Below, piece by piece: positions 46,601 to 55,647 of a stretch of DNA of 64,000 nucleotides. The stretch covers positions 94,561 through 158,560 of the forward strand of contig JAEUSQ010000021.1 of NCBI GenBank assembly GCA_016788705.1, read 5' to 3'. Under the pieces are notes generated by a model. The model searched no databases. It saw nothing but the letters and a program-made list of their open reading frames with translations, and was not told the DNA's origin. Numbering within the stretch: position 1 is the stretch's first letter; each line of letters opens with the position of its first letter. The DNA comes from Bacteroidetes Order II. bacterium. Its GTDB lineage: Bacteria > Bacteroidota > Rhodothermia > Rhodothermales > UBA2364. A program made the position numbers and the translations under genes.

Positions 46601-48733
46601 TTAGACAACGAATACATATACAGTATTGTACACCAACACGGAACAGACGGCGGGGTGTATATTGCTACGAACAGAACGGTGTATTACCGCAACAATAGCC
46701 ATGCCGAGTGGCAGATGCACAATGATGGGCTTCCGGCCATTGTCTCGACGCGCCAATTGGCCATAGACTACGTAAACAAAAAAATCTACGCTGGAACCTA
46801 TGGACGTAGTGTACACCGTGGAGACTTGTTCGAGGTATCCGCGCCCATAGCAAACTTTACGGCAACGCCATTGCAATCCACCTGCGCCCGTACACCGATC
46901 CAGTTTATTAACACTTCGGTTGCAGGCAGCGGTGCCACTTTTAGTTGGAGTTTTCCTAATGGTACTCCCGCTACCTCGACCGACGAAAATCCGTCGGTGC
47001 TATACGCCACCTCCGGAACCTATAGCGCAACACTTACGGTTACAGAAAATGGACAATCGGATAATCAGACCTATCACGAATTCATTACATTGGTGGATGG
47101 ATGCTCTCCGGAACCCTTGGCAGGTAATGCGCTTAGTACCTCTCCGGGAAGTAATTATGCCACCGGCGCTGCCACCACATTGGGTAATACGAATACGATT
47201 ACGTTAATGGGTTGGTTTAAGCCCTCTACTACCCACACGGGGGCTACCGGTCTCATTTTTTCCTCAAATGCTTCCGCAACAGGGCTTAATCTTTTTAATA
47301 ACAACCAACTGGGGTATCATTGGCGGGACGAATCGGGGAGCTACAACTTTTCCTCTGGATTGTTTGCCCCCGCCAACGAATGGTCGCACATTGCCCTGGT
47401 GGTAACAGGTACTTCCGCCACGTTATATCTGAACGGTGTGGCCGCCACCCGCACAGCCACCCATGCTGCCGTTAACTTTACGAATGGTTTTAATATTGGA
47501 AACGACCGGGGCAATTCCAGCAGAACGTTTAATGGTTTGATAGATGAAATCAGGATTTATAAGCGTGCCTTTAGCCAAGAGGAAATTCGTAAAATCATGC
47601 ACCTGACGGGTACACAAAGTGATGCAGACCTTGTTAGCTACTACCAGTTTAATGAAACGGAAGGCCAGGTGGTAGATCGCGTGGGTACGGCCCATGCAAC
47701 GTTGAATGGTTCGGCAAGTCGGAGCACTTCCAAAGCACCCGTTGGCCCAGGAACCAGTTTTGCCCTGAGCGTGACATCGGGCGGAGTCAAAACCTTTACC
47801 GGAACAGGGGTCAGTATAGACTTCCCTGCTTCTGGGACATTGCCGAATGGTCAATTGGTTGCCAGTCGAATCAACACACAGCCCGATCAGTCTCCCAATG
47901 CGTATCCGAAAAGCCGCAGTTACTGGGTCGTCCATAATTATGGATCTAACAGCACCATCACCGCCCCAAATGCGATCACTTTCGACCAAGTGGGCAATGT
48001 TTCCAGTGCTGATGCTGCTGATCCTGGGATGTTTAAACTCTATAAACGTGGTACCCGTGATGAAGGCCCTACATGGGGCACTTCGGTAGGTAATGCAACC
48101 GCTGCAACAGCGGGTGACGACGGGTTGGTGACTTTCGGAAACCCAACCTTTACGTCGTTCAGCCAGTTTTTGGTCGTCAGCGAAAGCGGAACCTCGCTCC
48201 CAATTACGTTGGCGGCGTTTAATCTGGGTATTTTACCTAACAAGTCCTTACAAATCGAGTGGCAAATGGCTTCTCAGGTAAATCTGGATCGGTTCGAAGT
48301 GGAAAAAAGCCGTGACGGAAAAACGTGGACCCAAATTGCCGAGTTGCCCGCAGATAGCGGCGCCAAATCCACTGGATCGTATGCCTACGTAGAAGCAAAA
48401 CCCTACAAAGGCGTGAGTTATTACCGCCTGAAAATGGTGAGTAAAAACGGTAACATTCAGTACTCGCCGATGCAGGAAATCCTCTTAGAGAGTATTGGCA
48501 ATAATATTTCTTTGTACCCCAATCCGGTAGTAAAAGGTCAATCACTCTACATCCGCAACGAATTGGCCGATACTGCCGAAGTGGAGTTGTTTGACGTGCA
48601 AGGCCGGAAAATAACCCGCATGATTGTAGAAGAAGAGGCCACCTTGCCCACCCAAAATCTGGCATCTGGTATGTATTTCTGGCGCGTGGTTACAAAAACC
48701 AAAATTAAAACGGGTAGCATTGTCGTAAAATAA
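43679..48733 (+). CDS. Very large T9SS cargo with Asp-box, LamG and PKD domains
   Basis: 1684 aa from the ATG at 43679; the signal peptide MLRFIFIIMMAVPVIHG, cleaved near AHA-QS, sets the start. Sortilin/BNR-type Asp-box repeats (TTDAGENW, TTDGGASW, TNDGGNTW, SDDGGETW, TTNGGDSW and others) form one or two long propellers at about 165-320 and 560-1050. They are interrupted by a LamG-like domain (about 330-530). A PKD domain (about 1055-1140), a second LamG-like domain (about 1150-1340) and a beta-rich region follow. The last about 80 residues (ISLYPNPVVKG...SGMYFWRVVT...KTGSIVVK) are a T9SS type A sorting domain, so it is secreted or cell-surface attached. Probably an adhesin or glycan-binding/degrading protein. 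Confidence 0.88.
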   Translation: MLRFIFIIMMAVPVIHGSTAHAQSRESTPEWVHLMRSKTPNVLEVIRLRDTWCQNRECDAEEGFEGEEGQEDAWNHEFRRWMRGINRIDGQGFVAKANLQRQEQKDRAYLKAILQQRLNKKSAANWEGVGPFRTDQIASTDWGNPGSGHLYIVRRAPDNPSVVYAGCAACGVWKTTDAGENWVLKTKDELVTEVYALTVVDANTVYFGNKRDQKIYKTTDGGASWTKLGGTNFSDYDVSFQDITVANSNSLILFAATTNGLFRTNDGGNTWSRIRGGNWQEVEFKPGDDNTVYAVRIVDKHTEFWKSTDSGLTFNVKISGWVGIGSASSASNFSGFANNSSASITFASDPELGSGNNTDFTIELRVRQTADSYWSSLLGNVAWQFDKRAGVSLGLGGGGSLRFRIADGTNEVALSGPNIADAEWHHVVVVYRATGTKELWVDGTLKASSTTNITTNTQNASTLRLFSYTAGWNLPANVSHARIWNTALSQSTLDAYWAADVPADHPNYANLLHEWRFTEGAGTNVGDSRGSNTGTISGSAGTYAWMTNQNMDRIVESFGSGSEEQKRTEIAVTPADPNRIYALLSGDMNGGSGLVGLYRSDDGGETWTHRCCGAGPGGAASLSNPNVMGYSSDGTEEGGQYYYDMSLAVSPTNADEVYTAGIAVWKSTDGGATLNNLIGRWYWRANQPNRYIHADVHDINVYNDGSIWVACDGGAFFSPDNGATFVQKHNGIQASDFWGFAISPQNGEVMLGGTYHNGTLLKDGNVFDGGWVHTGGGDDYFGGASPASDRTVFGRNLTRYTLTGNRMSGWSSASVSKTMNQGAMAIDAGNLAYSPECGTCFYMGQSDNIWYTTDDGRSFSLIKNFGNGWKVTKIEVAPSDPNTIYAAQFGDALANNDRKLWKSTNRGIDWTDITPNAAIGGLNAAGFDFTVDAQNPQTLWLSKAHRYSWNDYDGNKVFKTTNGGDSWTNLTTAALDNEYIYSIVHQHGTDGGVYIATNRTVYYRNNSHAEWQMHNDGLPAIVSTRQLAIDYVNKKIYAGTYGRSVHRGDLFEVSAPIANFTATPLQSTCARTPIQFINTSVAGSGATFSWSFPNGTPATSTDENPSVLYATSGTYSATLTVTENGQSDNQTYHEFITLVDGCSPEPLAGNALSTSPGSNYATGAATTLGNTNTITLMGWFKPSTTHTGATGLIFSSNASATGLNLFNNNQLGYHWRDESGSYNFSSGLFAPANEWSHIALVVTGTSATLYLNGVAATRTATHAAVNFTNGFNIGNDRGNSSRTFNGLIDEIRIYKRAFSQEEIRKIMHLTGTQSDADLVSYYQFNETEGQVVDRVGTAHATLNGSASRSTSKAPVGPGTSFALSVTSGGVKTFTGTGVSIDFPASGTLPNGQLVASRINTQPDQSPNAYPKSRSYWVVHNYGSNSTITAPNAITFDQVGNVSSADAADPGMFKLYKRGTRDEGPTWGTSVGNATAATAGDDGLVTFGNPTFTSFSQFLVVSESGTSLPITLAAFNLGILPNKSLQIEWQMASQVNLDRFEVEKSRDGKTWTQIAELPADSGAKSTGSYAYVEAKPYKGVSYYRLKMVSKNGNIQYSPMQEILLESIGNNISLYPNPVVKGQSLYIRNELADTAEVELFDVQGRKITRMIVEEEATLPTQNLASGMYFWRVVTKTKIKTGSIVVK

Positions 48734-48762
48734 AACCGATCAATTTCTTAGTAAACCGAAAG

Positions 48763-48807
48763 CCGCTCTTTTATGCCATGCGCAGAGAAGGGCGGTCTTC
48801 TTTTTCT
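48763..48807 (+). terminator. Terminator after the large T9SS gene
   Basis: CCGCTCTTTT and AGAAGGGCGG form a 10-bp stem with two G-T pairs and a 13-base loop, followed by a T-rich tract. Confidence 0.6.
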
Positions 48808-49098
48808 GGAAAACATGGAAAAGGGCCTGCTATATAAGCTTAAGGGCTACAGTATCTTGATGTTGTTATTTGGATCGTAGAAACGTTATGGAAAATCTGT
48901 TTACCATTGGGTTAAAAGCGTTCATAAACGCCCGCCGATCTATAAAATGTGAAAAATGTTCTTGCACAAAATGAAGTGATCAACGATAGAACAATTGTAA
49001 GCGTTCAGAATAAGGTAAAGGACTGGCCAAAGGCGGTGGTGTAGCCCCTAAGTAGAGTTTTTTTAACACCTTTTGATAGTATTCCAGTGAAGACTTGC

Positions 49099-49131
49099 AA
49101 AAAAAGGGAGTTTACCGAAGTAAAATCCCTT
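49099..49131 (-). terminator. Rho-independent terminator of lysS with UUCG loop
   Basis: Read on the minus strand, AAGGGATTTTAC, loop TTCG and GTAAACTCCCTT form a 12-bp stem with one mismatch closed by a C(UUCG)G tetraloop, followed by seven T. The rest of the 48808-49153 spacer shows no gene. Confidence 0.85.
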
Positions 49132-49153
49132 GAAATAACGTGCTGGTATAAGA

Positions 49154-50683
49154 CTAATGCTCTACTTCTGGGCGTAGCAATGGGAACAGAATGACATCCC
49201 GAATAGACTCCTGATTGGTCATAATCATCGTCAGGCGGTCTATCCCAACCCCCAAGCCAGCCGTTGGCGGCATTCCATATTCAAGGGCGCGCAGGTAGTC
49301 CTCGTCCATCATCATGGCCTCGTCGTCTCCGCCAGATTTGAGACGGGTTTGGGATTCAAAGCGCTCGCGTTGGTCTATCGGATCGTTCAGTTCCGAGAAC
49401 GCATTACAAATTTCTTTCCCGTTACAAATCAACTCGAAACGTTCCACTAAGTTCGGATCGTTGCGGTGGCGCTTGGCAAGTGGACTCAGCTCGACCGGAT
49501 AATCGGTAATAAACGTTGGTTGGATGAGGGTGTGTTCTACATAAGCCCCAAAGATTTCGTCTATCAACTTGCCGCTACCCATGCTTGCATCCACCTGGAT
49601 GTGGAGTTTTTTGGCGATTTCCGCAATTTCGTCGCGGGTTTTGCCATAAAGGTTGTAACCCGTTTTTTCGGCAATGGCCTCGAACATCGTTACCCGTTTA
49701 AAGGGTTCGGCAAACGAGATCAGGTGGTCGCCCACTTGTGCTTCCGGTTTCCCGTGTAATTCGGTAGCGATATAGCGGATCATCTGCTCTACAAAATCCA
49801 TCATCCACTGATAGTCCTGAAAGGCCACATAGACCTCCATCATCGTAAACTCTGGATTATGAAAACGACTAAGCCCCTCGTTTCGGAAGTTTTTAGCGAT
49901 CTCATACACCCGGTCATACCCGCCTACGATCAGGCGTTTTAGGTATAGTTCGTCCGATATGCGCATAAACAATTCCATGTCTAACGCATTGTGATGGGTG
50001 GTAAATGGTCGGGCTGCCGCGCCGCCATAGATTGGTTGGAGCGCCGGCGTTTCCACTTCCAAACATCCATTTTCGTCCAAGAATCGGCGCATGGCGCTAA
50101 TAAGTTGGCTACGCTTTCGGAAAACCTCGCGCACTTCTGGGTGGATGGCCAAGTCGGCATAGCGCTGGCGATACCGCAATTCTTTGTCTTCTAAACCGCC
50201 ATAAGATTTTTCCTCCGTTTCCTTGACAATGGGCAACGGGCGCAGTGTTTTGGTGAGCAATTCCAAACGCTCGGCATGGATGGATAGCTCGCCGGTTTTG
50301 GTGCGAAAAACAAAGCCGGATACGCCCACAATGTCTCCCAAGTCGTACCGCTTCTTAAAAACGTCATTATAATACCCTTCTGGCAAGTCATCTCGTCGGA
50401 CATAAACCTGAATTTTGCCGGTTTCATCATGTAGGTTGAAAAATGCGGCTTTTCCCATGATGCGCTGGGTCATCATACGACCAGCCACACTTACTTTCAC
50501 TTTTTTGGTCTCGGCGGGTTCTTCTTTCGCGCCTTCGGGGTAAGCGGCATCAAATAGAGATGAAATTTCAGTGGCCTGATGGGTCACATCCCAAGCGTAG
50601 CCATAGGGCTGGAGGCCGTTTTCAAGAAGCCACGTTCTGGATTGGTAGCGCTGTACTTCCTGATCGGTTAATTCTCGCGACAT
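49154..50683 (-). CDS. lysS: Lysyl-tRNA synthetase, class II
   Basis: 509 aa. OB-fold anticodon-binding domain (about 60-170, VSVAGRMMTQRIMGKAAFFNL) followed by the class II catalytic core. Motif 1 region VRKRS.. (here VFRKRSQLISAMRRFLDENG), motif 2 FRNEGLSRFHNPEFTMMEVY and motif 3 GLGVGIDRLTMIM are intact; the C-terminus ends in FPLLRPE. Charges tRNA-Lys with lysine in the cytosol. It has its own terminator and a divergent neighbour 233 bp away. Confidence 0.97.
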   Translation of the reverse strand: MSRELTDQEVQRYQSRTWLLENGLQPYGYAWDVTHQATEISSLFDAAYPEGAKEEPAETKKVKVSVAGRMMTQRIMGKAAFFNLHDETGKIQVYVRRDDLPEGYYNDVFKKRYDLGDIVGVSGFVFRTKTGELSIHAERLELLTKTLRPLPIVKETEEKSYGGLEDKELRYRQRYADLAIHPEVREVFRKRSQLISAMRRFLDENGCLEVETPALQPIYGGAAARPFTTHHNALDMELFMRISDELYLKRLIVGGYDRVYEIAKNFRNEGLSRFHNPEFTMMEVYVAFQDYQWMMDFVEQMIRYIATELHGKPEAQVGDHLISFAEPFKRVTMFEAIAEKTGYNLYGKTRDEIAEIAKKLHIQVDASMGSGKLIDEIFGAYVEHTLIQPTFITDYPVELSPLAKRHRNDPNLVERFELICNGKEICNAFSELNDPIDQRERFESQTRLKSGGDDEAMMMDEDYLRALEYGMPPTAGLGVGIDRLTMIMTNQESIRDVILFPLLRPEVEH

Positions 50684-50916
50684 GTATGGTCTGTTGGTTG
50701 GTTAGGGTTGTATTGCTTGCAAAGAACCATAAAATACACATAACCGGGAATCATCTTTGGGAACCCTTCTGTTTCTTCTCAAAATCCTTTAGAATATCGT
50801 CTGACGTGTCTTTGAGGTCATCTGAGAACCGATTCTACGGCGTTCTCAGATATAATGTGCGGGTGGAAACTTTTTCGTAAATGTGTGTTATAACACGCAA
50901 ACTAGACAAAACGATC

Positions 50917-51855
50917 ATGAACAACCTTACAACCGGGTTACATCATATCACCGCCATTGTGGGAAATGCCCAACGAAATTACGACTTCTACACACAGGCA
51001 CTTGGCTTGCGGTTTGTAAAAAAGACCGTCAATTTTGATGATCCGGGCACGTATCATTTTTACTATGGAAACTATGCCGCCGAGCCGGGCACAATCCTCA
51101 CGTTTTTTCCTTGGGCCAATATCCGACAAGGGCGTGCAGGGATTGGGCAAGCGACCAGTATCGGCTACTCGGTTCCAGAAGGCGCATTTGGTTTTTGGAA
51201 AGAACGCTTTGACGCACTCGGCATTCGTTCTTTGTCACCCACAGAACGTTTCGGAGAGCCTGTTTTGGGCTTTTGGGATCCCGATGGTCTCTTGCTGGAA
51301 CTCACGATTCCGTCCATCTCGGATTCCCGATTGGCGCATGTAACGAACGAGGTTCCGGCAGAAGCAGCGCTGAAGGGTTTCCACCAGACCACACTCTCAC
51401 TCCAAAACATAGCCCCCACCGCCCGCATCCTGACAGAATTGCTTGGGTATGAGCCGGTTATAACGGAGGGCAAGTACCATCGCTTTGTTAATCCGTTAGC
51501 AACAGCAGGGGGCATTGTGGACTTGCTGGAAGAGGATGGTGGGCGTAAAGGGCTAAATGCCGCTGGAACCATTCATCATGTGGCTTTTCGCGTTCCGGAT
51601 GATACGGCAGAGCAGGCATTATTAGAAAAAATCCGATCGGCTGGCCTACAAGTAACCGATCCGATAGACCGGAACTACTTTCACTCGTTATATTTCCGTG
51701 AGCCGGGCGGCGTTTTGTTCGAAATAGCCACCGATATGCCCGGTTTTATGGTAGATGAGCCATTGGACTCTTTGGGCGAGTCGCTGAAGTTGCCGCCACA
51801 ATACGAGGCATACCGCGAGCAGATTTTGGCGGTTTTGCCTAATTTACATCAGTAA
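50917..51855 (+). CDS. VOC-family ring-cleaving dioxygenase-like protein
   Basis: 312 aa from the ATG at 50917 (MNNLTTGLHHITAIVG); an upstream ATG adds 12 unlike residues. Two vicinal-oxygen-chelate (glyoxalase/extradiol dioxygenase) modules: GLHHITAIVGNAQRNYDFYTQALGLRFV (1-130) and LKGFHQTTLSLQNIA (about 145-290). Metal ligands are suggested by His in HHITA, His in TIHHVAFRV and Glu in GVLFEIATD. It resembles MhqO/MhqA-type proteins of quinone resistance. Reaction and substrate are not certain. Single gene. Confidence 0.9.
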   Translation: MNNLTTGLHHITAIVGNAQRNYDFYTQALGLRFVKKTVNFDDPGTYHFYYGNYAAEPGTILTFFPWANIRQGRAGIGQATSIGYSVPEGAFGFWKERFDALGIRSLSPTERFGEPVLGFWDPDGLLLELTIPSISDSRLAHVTNEVPAEAALKGFHQTTLSLQNIAPTARILTELLGYEPVITEGKYHRFVNPLATAGGIVDLLEEDGGRKGLNAAGTIHHVAFRVPDDTAEQALLEKIRSAGLQVTDPIDRNYFHSLYFREPGGVLFEIATDMPGFMVDEPLDSLGESLKLPPQYEAYREQILAVLPNLHQ

Positions 51856-51978
51856 GGAGGGCGGTCGTTTCTGGGTAATCTTCTGCCCCGTCTCCTATTC
51901 GTCAGAAGTTTTCTTCCAATACGTTAAATATGATCGAGGGGTTCTGCACAGAAAAGTATATTTTAGCCTAAAATACAG

Positions 51979-52018
51979 AAGGGCGCAAGGTAGGGACTTT
52001 CCCTCTTTACGCCCTTTT
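51979..52018. terminator. Hairpin terminator shared by convergent genes
   Basis: AAGGGCG and CGCCCTT close a long hairpin that includes inner AGGGA/TCCCT pairing, followed by TTTTCC on the plus strand. It lies between the VOC gene and the convergent M28 peptidase gene and probably ends the plus-strand transcript. Confidence 0.65.
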
Positions 52019-52047
52019 CCGTATTCGTTTTCCGAGTGCGAGACAGC

Positions 52048-53526
52048 TTATCGCCCATACAGGCTTTTGCCCACAGCCTCATATTTATCGCCCGTCACCC
52101 AGAAAGGCGGCGTCTCTCGGTTTGCAATGTAGCGGGCCGTTCGTGCATACGTTTGGCAGTATTTCAGCAAATAAGCAAAGTCAAAATTTTCGTCTGGCTG
52201 GTCAATGGCCTGATGATAGTATTTCATTATCTGCTCGTCGAAAGCCGTAAAACCAGCGCTAAATGTGGGGGCTGGAATCCCCTTTGCGGCAAAACTTACG
52301 TTATCGGAACGGTCAAATAGTCCTTGTTCTCCTGCCGGATCATCAATCACCCGCAGCCCAAAATCGGTTATACCTCGCTTGATTTCGGCAGCGGCAGTGG
52401 TTCTTTCCAATCCCACCACCGTAATCAGCCCTGTATCATTCCAGCCACCGTTGTCTATATTTAAATTGAAAATAATTTTATTAAGGGGGATCACCGGATG
52501 ATCTGCCAGATAACGACTCCCCAACAGACCCATTTCTTCCGCAGTAAGTGCGACAATCAACACAGAACGTTTTGGGCGCTGTGCGGAAAGGGCTTTGGCT
52601 GCTGCAATAAGCGCCACGGCTCCCATGCCATTGTCCCTTGCACCATTATAAATACTGTCAGCACGAACAACAGGGTGTGGTCGGCCCACCCCCACATGAT
52701 CATAATGCGCGGTTAGCATCAGGTATTCGTTTTTGAGGAGGGGGTCACTGCCTTCAACGATGCCCATGACGTTATAGCTGGGGAAGCCTTCAAAGGTCGC
52801 GCCTGGGCTGGTCACGGCTGCTTGTGCATTGCCAAAGTTTTGTTGTAAAAAAGTGGCGGCATCATCTGGCTTGATCCAAAAATGTGGGAAACGGACGCCA
52901 TCATCCACCGAGGCTTGTCTTCGTCCTACAAAGTTTTTGGCATTGTTCCACGGGAAAGCCAAGTCATATACTTCGATAAGGGCAACCGCACCGCGATCCG
53001 ATGCAAACTTCTTTTTTTTGCGTCCTGCATTAAATGCCGCGCCGGGGTTTGTTTCATTGGGCGTCCCCATTTTAACAACCACGATCTTTCCGCGTACATC
53101 CACCCCTTTATAATCATCTATACCGAATTTTTCGTCCACCCAGCCATATCCTGCAACCACAACAAGGGCATTTAGCATGGATTTTTGCCCATCGCGCGTC
53201 AGCAAGTTATCCCCTTGTGTATAGGTTTTTCCAGCTAAGGTAATGGAACCTGTCTGGGGCGGAATGACGGTTGTAAAAGGTACGGTTTGGAACCATCCTT
53301 CCACTCCCGGAACTTGTTTGAGGCCATAGGCTTCAAAGTGGTGTGCAATATATCGGGCGGCCACGTCTATGCCCGGTGTGCCCGGTTTTCGTCCGCGTAA
53401 CTCGTCGGAGGCGATAAACCGAATATGGTCACTCATTTCGTCTTGCGTCAGGGATTCTTCTGCGGACTGCGAAGAGGCGTACATCGGGGTCAACAAGCAG
53501 AGCAGGAGTAGGAATTGTTTTTTCAT
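52048..53526 (-). CDS. Exported M28-family zinc aminopeptidase
   Basis: 492 aa from the ATG at 53526 (MKKQFLLLLCLLTPMYASSQ, signal peptide). A protease-associated (PA)-like domain (about 110-240, with VDVRGKIVVVKMG) is inserted before the catalytic part. M28 zinc ligands are in place: TAHYDHVG (His, Asp), YNGARDNGMGAVAL (Asp), TAEEMGLLGS (Glu, Glu) and NLNIDNGG (Asp). It probably trims peptides outside the inner membrane. Single gene, convergent with the VOC gene. Confidence 0.93.
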   Translation of the reverse strand: MKKQFLLLLCLLTPMYASSQSAEESLTQDEMSDHIRFIASDELRGRKPGTPGIDVAARYIAHHFEAYGLKQVPGVEGWFQTVPFTTVIPPQTGSITLAGKTYTQGDNLLTRDGQKSMLNALVVVAGYGWVDEKFGIDDYKGVDVRGKIVVVKMGTPNETNPGAAFNAGRKKKKFASDRGAVALIEVYDLAFPWNNAKNFVGRRQASVDDGVRFPHFWIKPDDAATFLQQNFGNAQAAVTSPGATFEGFPSYNVMGIVEGSDPLLKNEYLMLTAHYDHVGVGRPHPVVRADSIYNGARDNGMGAVALIAAAKALSAQRPKRSVLIVALTAEEMGLLGSRYLADHPVIPLNKIIFNLNIDNGGWNDTGLITVVGLERTTAAAEIKRGITDFGLRVIDDPAGEQGLFDRSDNVSFAAKGIPAPTFSAGFTAFDEQIMKYYHQAIDQPDENFDFAYLLKYCQTYARTARYIANRETPPFWVTGDKYEAVGKSLYGR

Positions 53527-53787
53527 GGGGATTGTAACGTCTGGGATGTAAAAGCACTTTTCACCCGTAAAGTGAACTCCGGTTCCCTTTTGGTTAAGCA
53601 ACCGTATATTCGTCAGATTTTGCCTAATTTGTACAGTTGAGCCTTTTGGAGCGTCCTATCTTCTATACACTATTTTTCTCCCTAACATTAAGAGAAAGCC
53701 TGTTTTGGCCCTTCATAAAGGCTGGGCACGCCATTTGCAGAAATATTGGGTGTAAACCACTACCTCCACTTTGTAATCCTAAAAGAC

Positions 53788-54417
53788 ATGAAAAAAACCT
53801 TCTTATTAACCAGTTTGGTCTTATTGACCGGCTTATTTACCCTCCTGAGTGCCCAATCTGCACAAGAAGTACTAAACCGGATGAAAGCCAAATACGATGC
53901 AACGGGCGCCATTAAGGCCACCTTTTCGCAAACGATGAGCCAAGGCACCAAATCAAGAAACATGACTGGGACGATCACCATGCAAAAAAGCAAATACCGC
54001 GTGGAGACAACAGACCAAACCTTGGTGACAGATGGCAAAACGACTTGGGCCTATTCACGGCAACAAAAACGGGTTTTGATAGACCATTATCAGGCAGATG
54101 AAAATGCCTTCTCGCCCGATATGTTTTTCATGAAACAGTCGAATCGTTTCAATGTGCAAAAACTGTCGGATCAAAAAATCAATGGCGTAGATTGTTTCCA
54201 GATGAAGTTTACCCCTAAATCCGGCGATGCCGTCATGAAAGAGACCCTCATCTGGGTCAGAAAATCCGACAACATGCCCATTCGGCTTAGTTTGTTGGAC
54301 CAGAACAATACGCGCACCCTCATCACCCTGAACAACGTTCAGAAAAATCCGGCCATTAATACGGCCACGTTTAGTTTTTCTGCTCCGAAAGGGGTCCAAG
54401 TAGTGGATTTACGATAA
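53788..54417 (+). CDS. lolA: Outer-membrane lipoprotein carrier LolA
   Basis: Periplasmic chaperone that shuttles lipoproteins from LolCDE to the outer membrane. 209 aa from the ATG at 53788; the signal peptide MKKTFLLTSLVLLTG is cleaved near LSA-QS. LolA features: LNRMKAKYDATGAIKATFSQT, GTITMQKSKYRVETTDQTLVTDGKTTWAYSRQQKRVLID, and a C-terminal VQVVDLR. No lolB or lolCDE nearby; Bacteroidota generally lack a recognised LolB. It lies 64 bp before the flippase-like gene, with a hairpin between. Confidence 0.92.
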   Translation: MKKTFLLTSLVLLTGLFTLLSAQSAQEVLNRMKAKYDATGAIKATFSQTMSQGTKSRNMTGTITMQKSKYRVETTDQTLVTDGKTTWAYSRQQKRVLIDHYQADENAFSPDMFFMKQSNRFNVQKLSDQKINGVDCFQMKFTPKSGDAVMKETLIWVRKSDNMPIRLSLLDQNNTRTLITLNNVQKNPAINTATFSFSAPKGVQVVDLR

Positions 54418-54437
54418 AAATTTTAATACCTCTTTTC

Positions 54438-54476
54438 CGGGTGGGCACGAAACCTCGTCTGCTCACCCGTTTCTTT
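54438..54476 (+). terminator. Terminator or attenuator between lolA and the flippase-like gene
   Basis: CGGGTG and CACCCG close a hairpin with further inner pairing (GCA/TGC, CGA/TCG), followed by TTTCTTTG. It ends only 5 bases before the next ATG, so readthrough ribosomes or polymerase must pass it to express that gene. Confidence 0.65.
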
Positions 54477-54481
54477 GTGTT

Positions 54482-55513
54482 ATGAAGCAAAAACTGACTT
54501 ATCTCCTAAGTTTTGCTTTGGCGTTGGTGCTGATGGTGCTGGCGCTTCGTGGCGTATCGTTTGAACAACTTTGGATGTCGCTCCGTGATGCCGAATATCG
54601 GTGGTTGGGGCCAACGGTTCTGGTGATGGTTTTGAGCCACTGGTTTCGGGCTTGGCGATGGAAGTTGATGCTGGATCATCTGCCAGAAGCCCGAGCCGAA
54701 AGCCGTGTAACCACTTTTCGGTTTCCGTTGTATGCGATTTTTATTTCCTATATGGTGAACTACGTGCTACCACGAGTAGGGGAAATTGTGCGGGTGGGCA
54801 GTGTGGCACGCAAGGAACGGCTATCGTTTTCTGGGGTGTTGGGAACAGTGGTGGCCGACCGTACATCGGATGTGATTGTGTTGTTATTGGGGTTTTTGAG
54901 CCTTATCCCGTTGGCACACGATAAACTTCTGGCCACCTATCTTCGGTATTTTTCGCCGCTAATCGCATGGGCGGTATCGGGTTATGGATTGTTATTTTGG
55001 ACCCTATTGGCTTTCGCTTTTGGTTTCGCTTTTTGGATGGCCCGACGTTATGTGCGTGCAGGAGAAGGGCGGTTTTTGCGGATATGGAAGGGCTTTAAGG
55101 CCGGGTTTGTGTCTTACCTTCAAACACCTAAGCAAATACAGATGCTCCTGTCCACCGTGCTCATTTGGGCCAGTTATACGATGATGGTACTCTTCTCGGC
55201 CTATCTGCTACATTTGGACGATGTGGTTTCTTGGGGCATACAGGATTCTTGGGTATTGCTCGTGATTGGCTCGCTCACTAGCATGATTCCAACACCCGGT
55301 GGAGTGGGCAGCTATCACGTCATTATCCGTTGGGCGATGGTCTCCCTTTGGGGCTTTTCCAATGAAAATGCTATTGCCTTTGCCATTGTTACCCACACGG
55401 CACAAATGATTGTGTACACCCTTTTAGGTTTTGTGAGTTTGTTCCTACAAGGTGAAACCATTTTCGGCCTCTTTCAATACACAGCTCCGCTAAAGTCTGA
55501 TACAACTTCTTAG
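54482..55513 (+). CDS. Flippase-like membrane protein (LPG synthase TM/UPF0104)
   Basis: 343 aa with about eight membrane segments; the first is FALALVLMVLALRG. The family core RAWRWKLML, AIFISYMVNYVLPRVGEIVRVG and SLTSMIPTPGGVGSYHVIIRW matches the AglD/MprF-flippase (lysylphosphatidylglycerol synthase TM) domain. Proteins of this family move lipids or lipid-linked sugars across the inner membrane. There is no aminoacyl-transferase domain. The substrate is unknown. Located just after the lolA hairpin. Confidence 0.9.
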   Translation: MKQKLTYLLSFALALVLMVLALRGVSFEQLWMSLRDAEYRWLGPTVLVMVLSHWFRAWRWKLMLDHLPEARAESRVTTFRFPLYAIFISYMVNYVLPRVGEIVRVGSVARKERLSFSGVLGTVVADRTSDVIVLLLGFLSLIPLAHDKLLATYLRYFSPLIAWAVSGYGLLFWTLLAFAFGFAFWMARRYVRAGEGRFLRIWKGFKAGFVSYLQTPKQIQMLLSTVLIWASYTMMVLFSAYLLHLDDVVSWGIQDSWVLLVIGSLTSMIPTPGGVGSYHVIIRWAMVSLWGFSNENAIAFAIVTHTAQMIVYTLLGFVSLFLQGETIFGLFQYTAPLKSDTTS

Positions 55514-55554
55514 GCAGACACTTTCACCATTCAAACGTAAAAAAAATCCATTCG

Positions 55555-55579
55555 CCCCCATTCTTCTGAAATGGGGGGG
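55555..55579 (+). other. GC-rich hairpin between flippase-like and 82-residue genes
   Basis: CCCCCAT and ATGGGGG form a 7-bp stem with a short loop. No T-run follows on the plus strand. It may be an mRNA processing or weak termination structure. Confidence 0.4.
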
Positions 55580-55647
55580 TAAACAATGTATTGTTGCGTA
55601 AAATCAAAATAATCTAAGGTATCAAGAAACCACAGGAGGAAATCATC

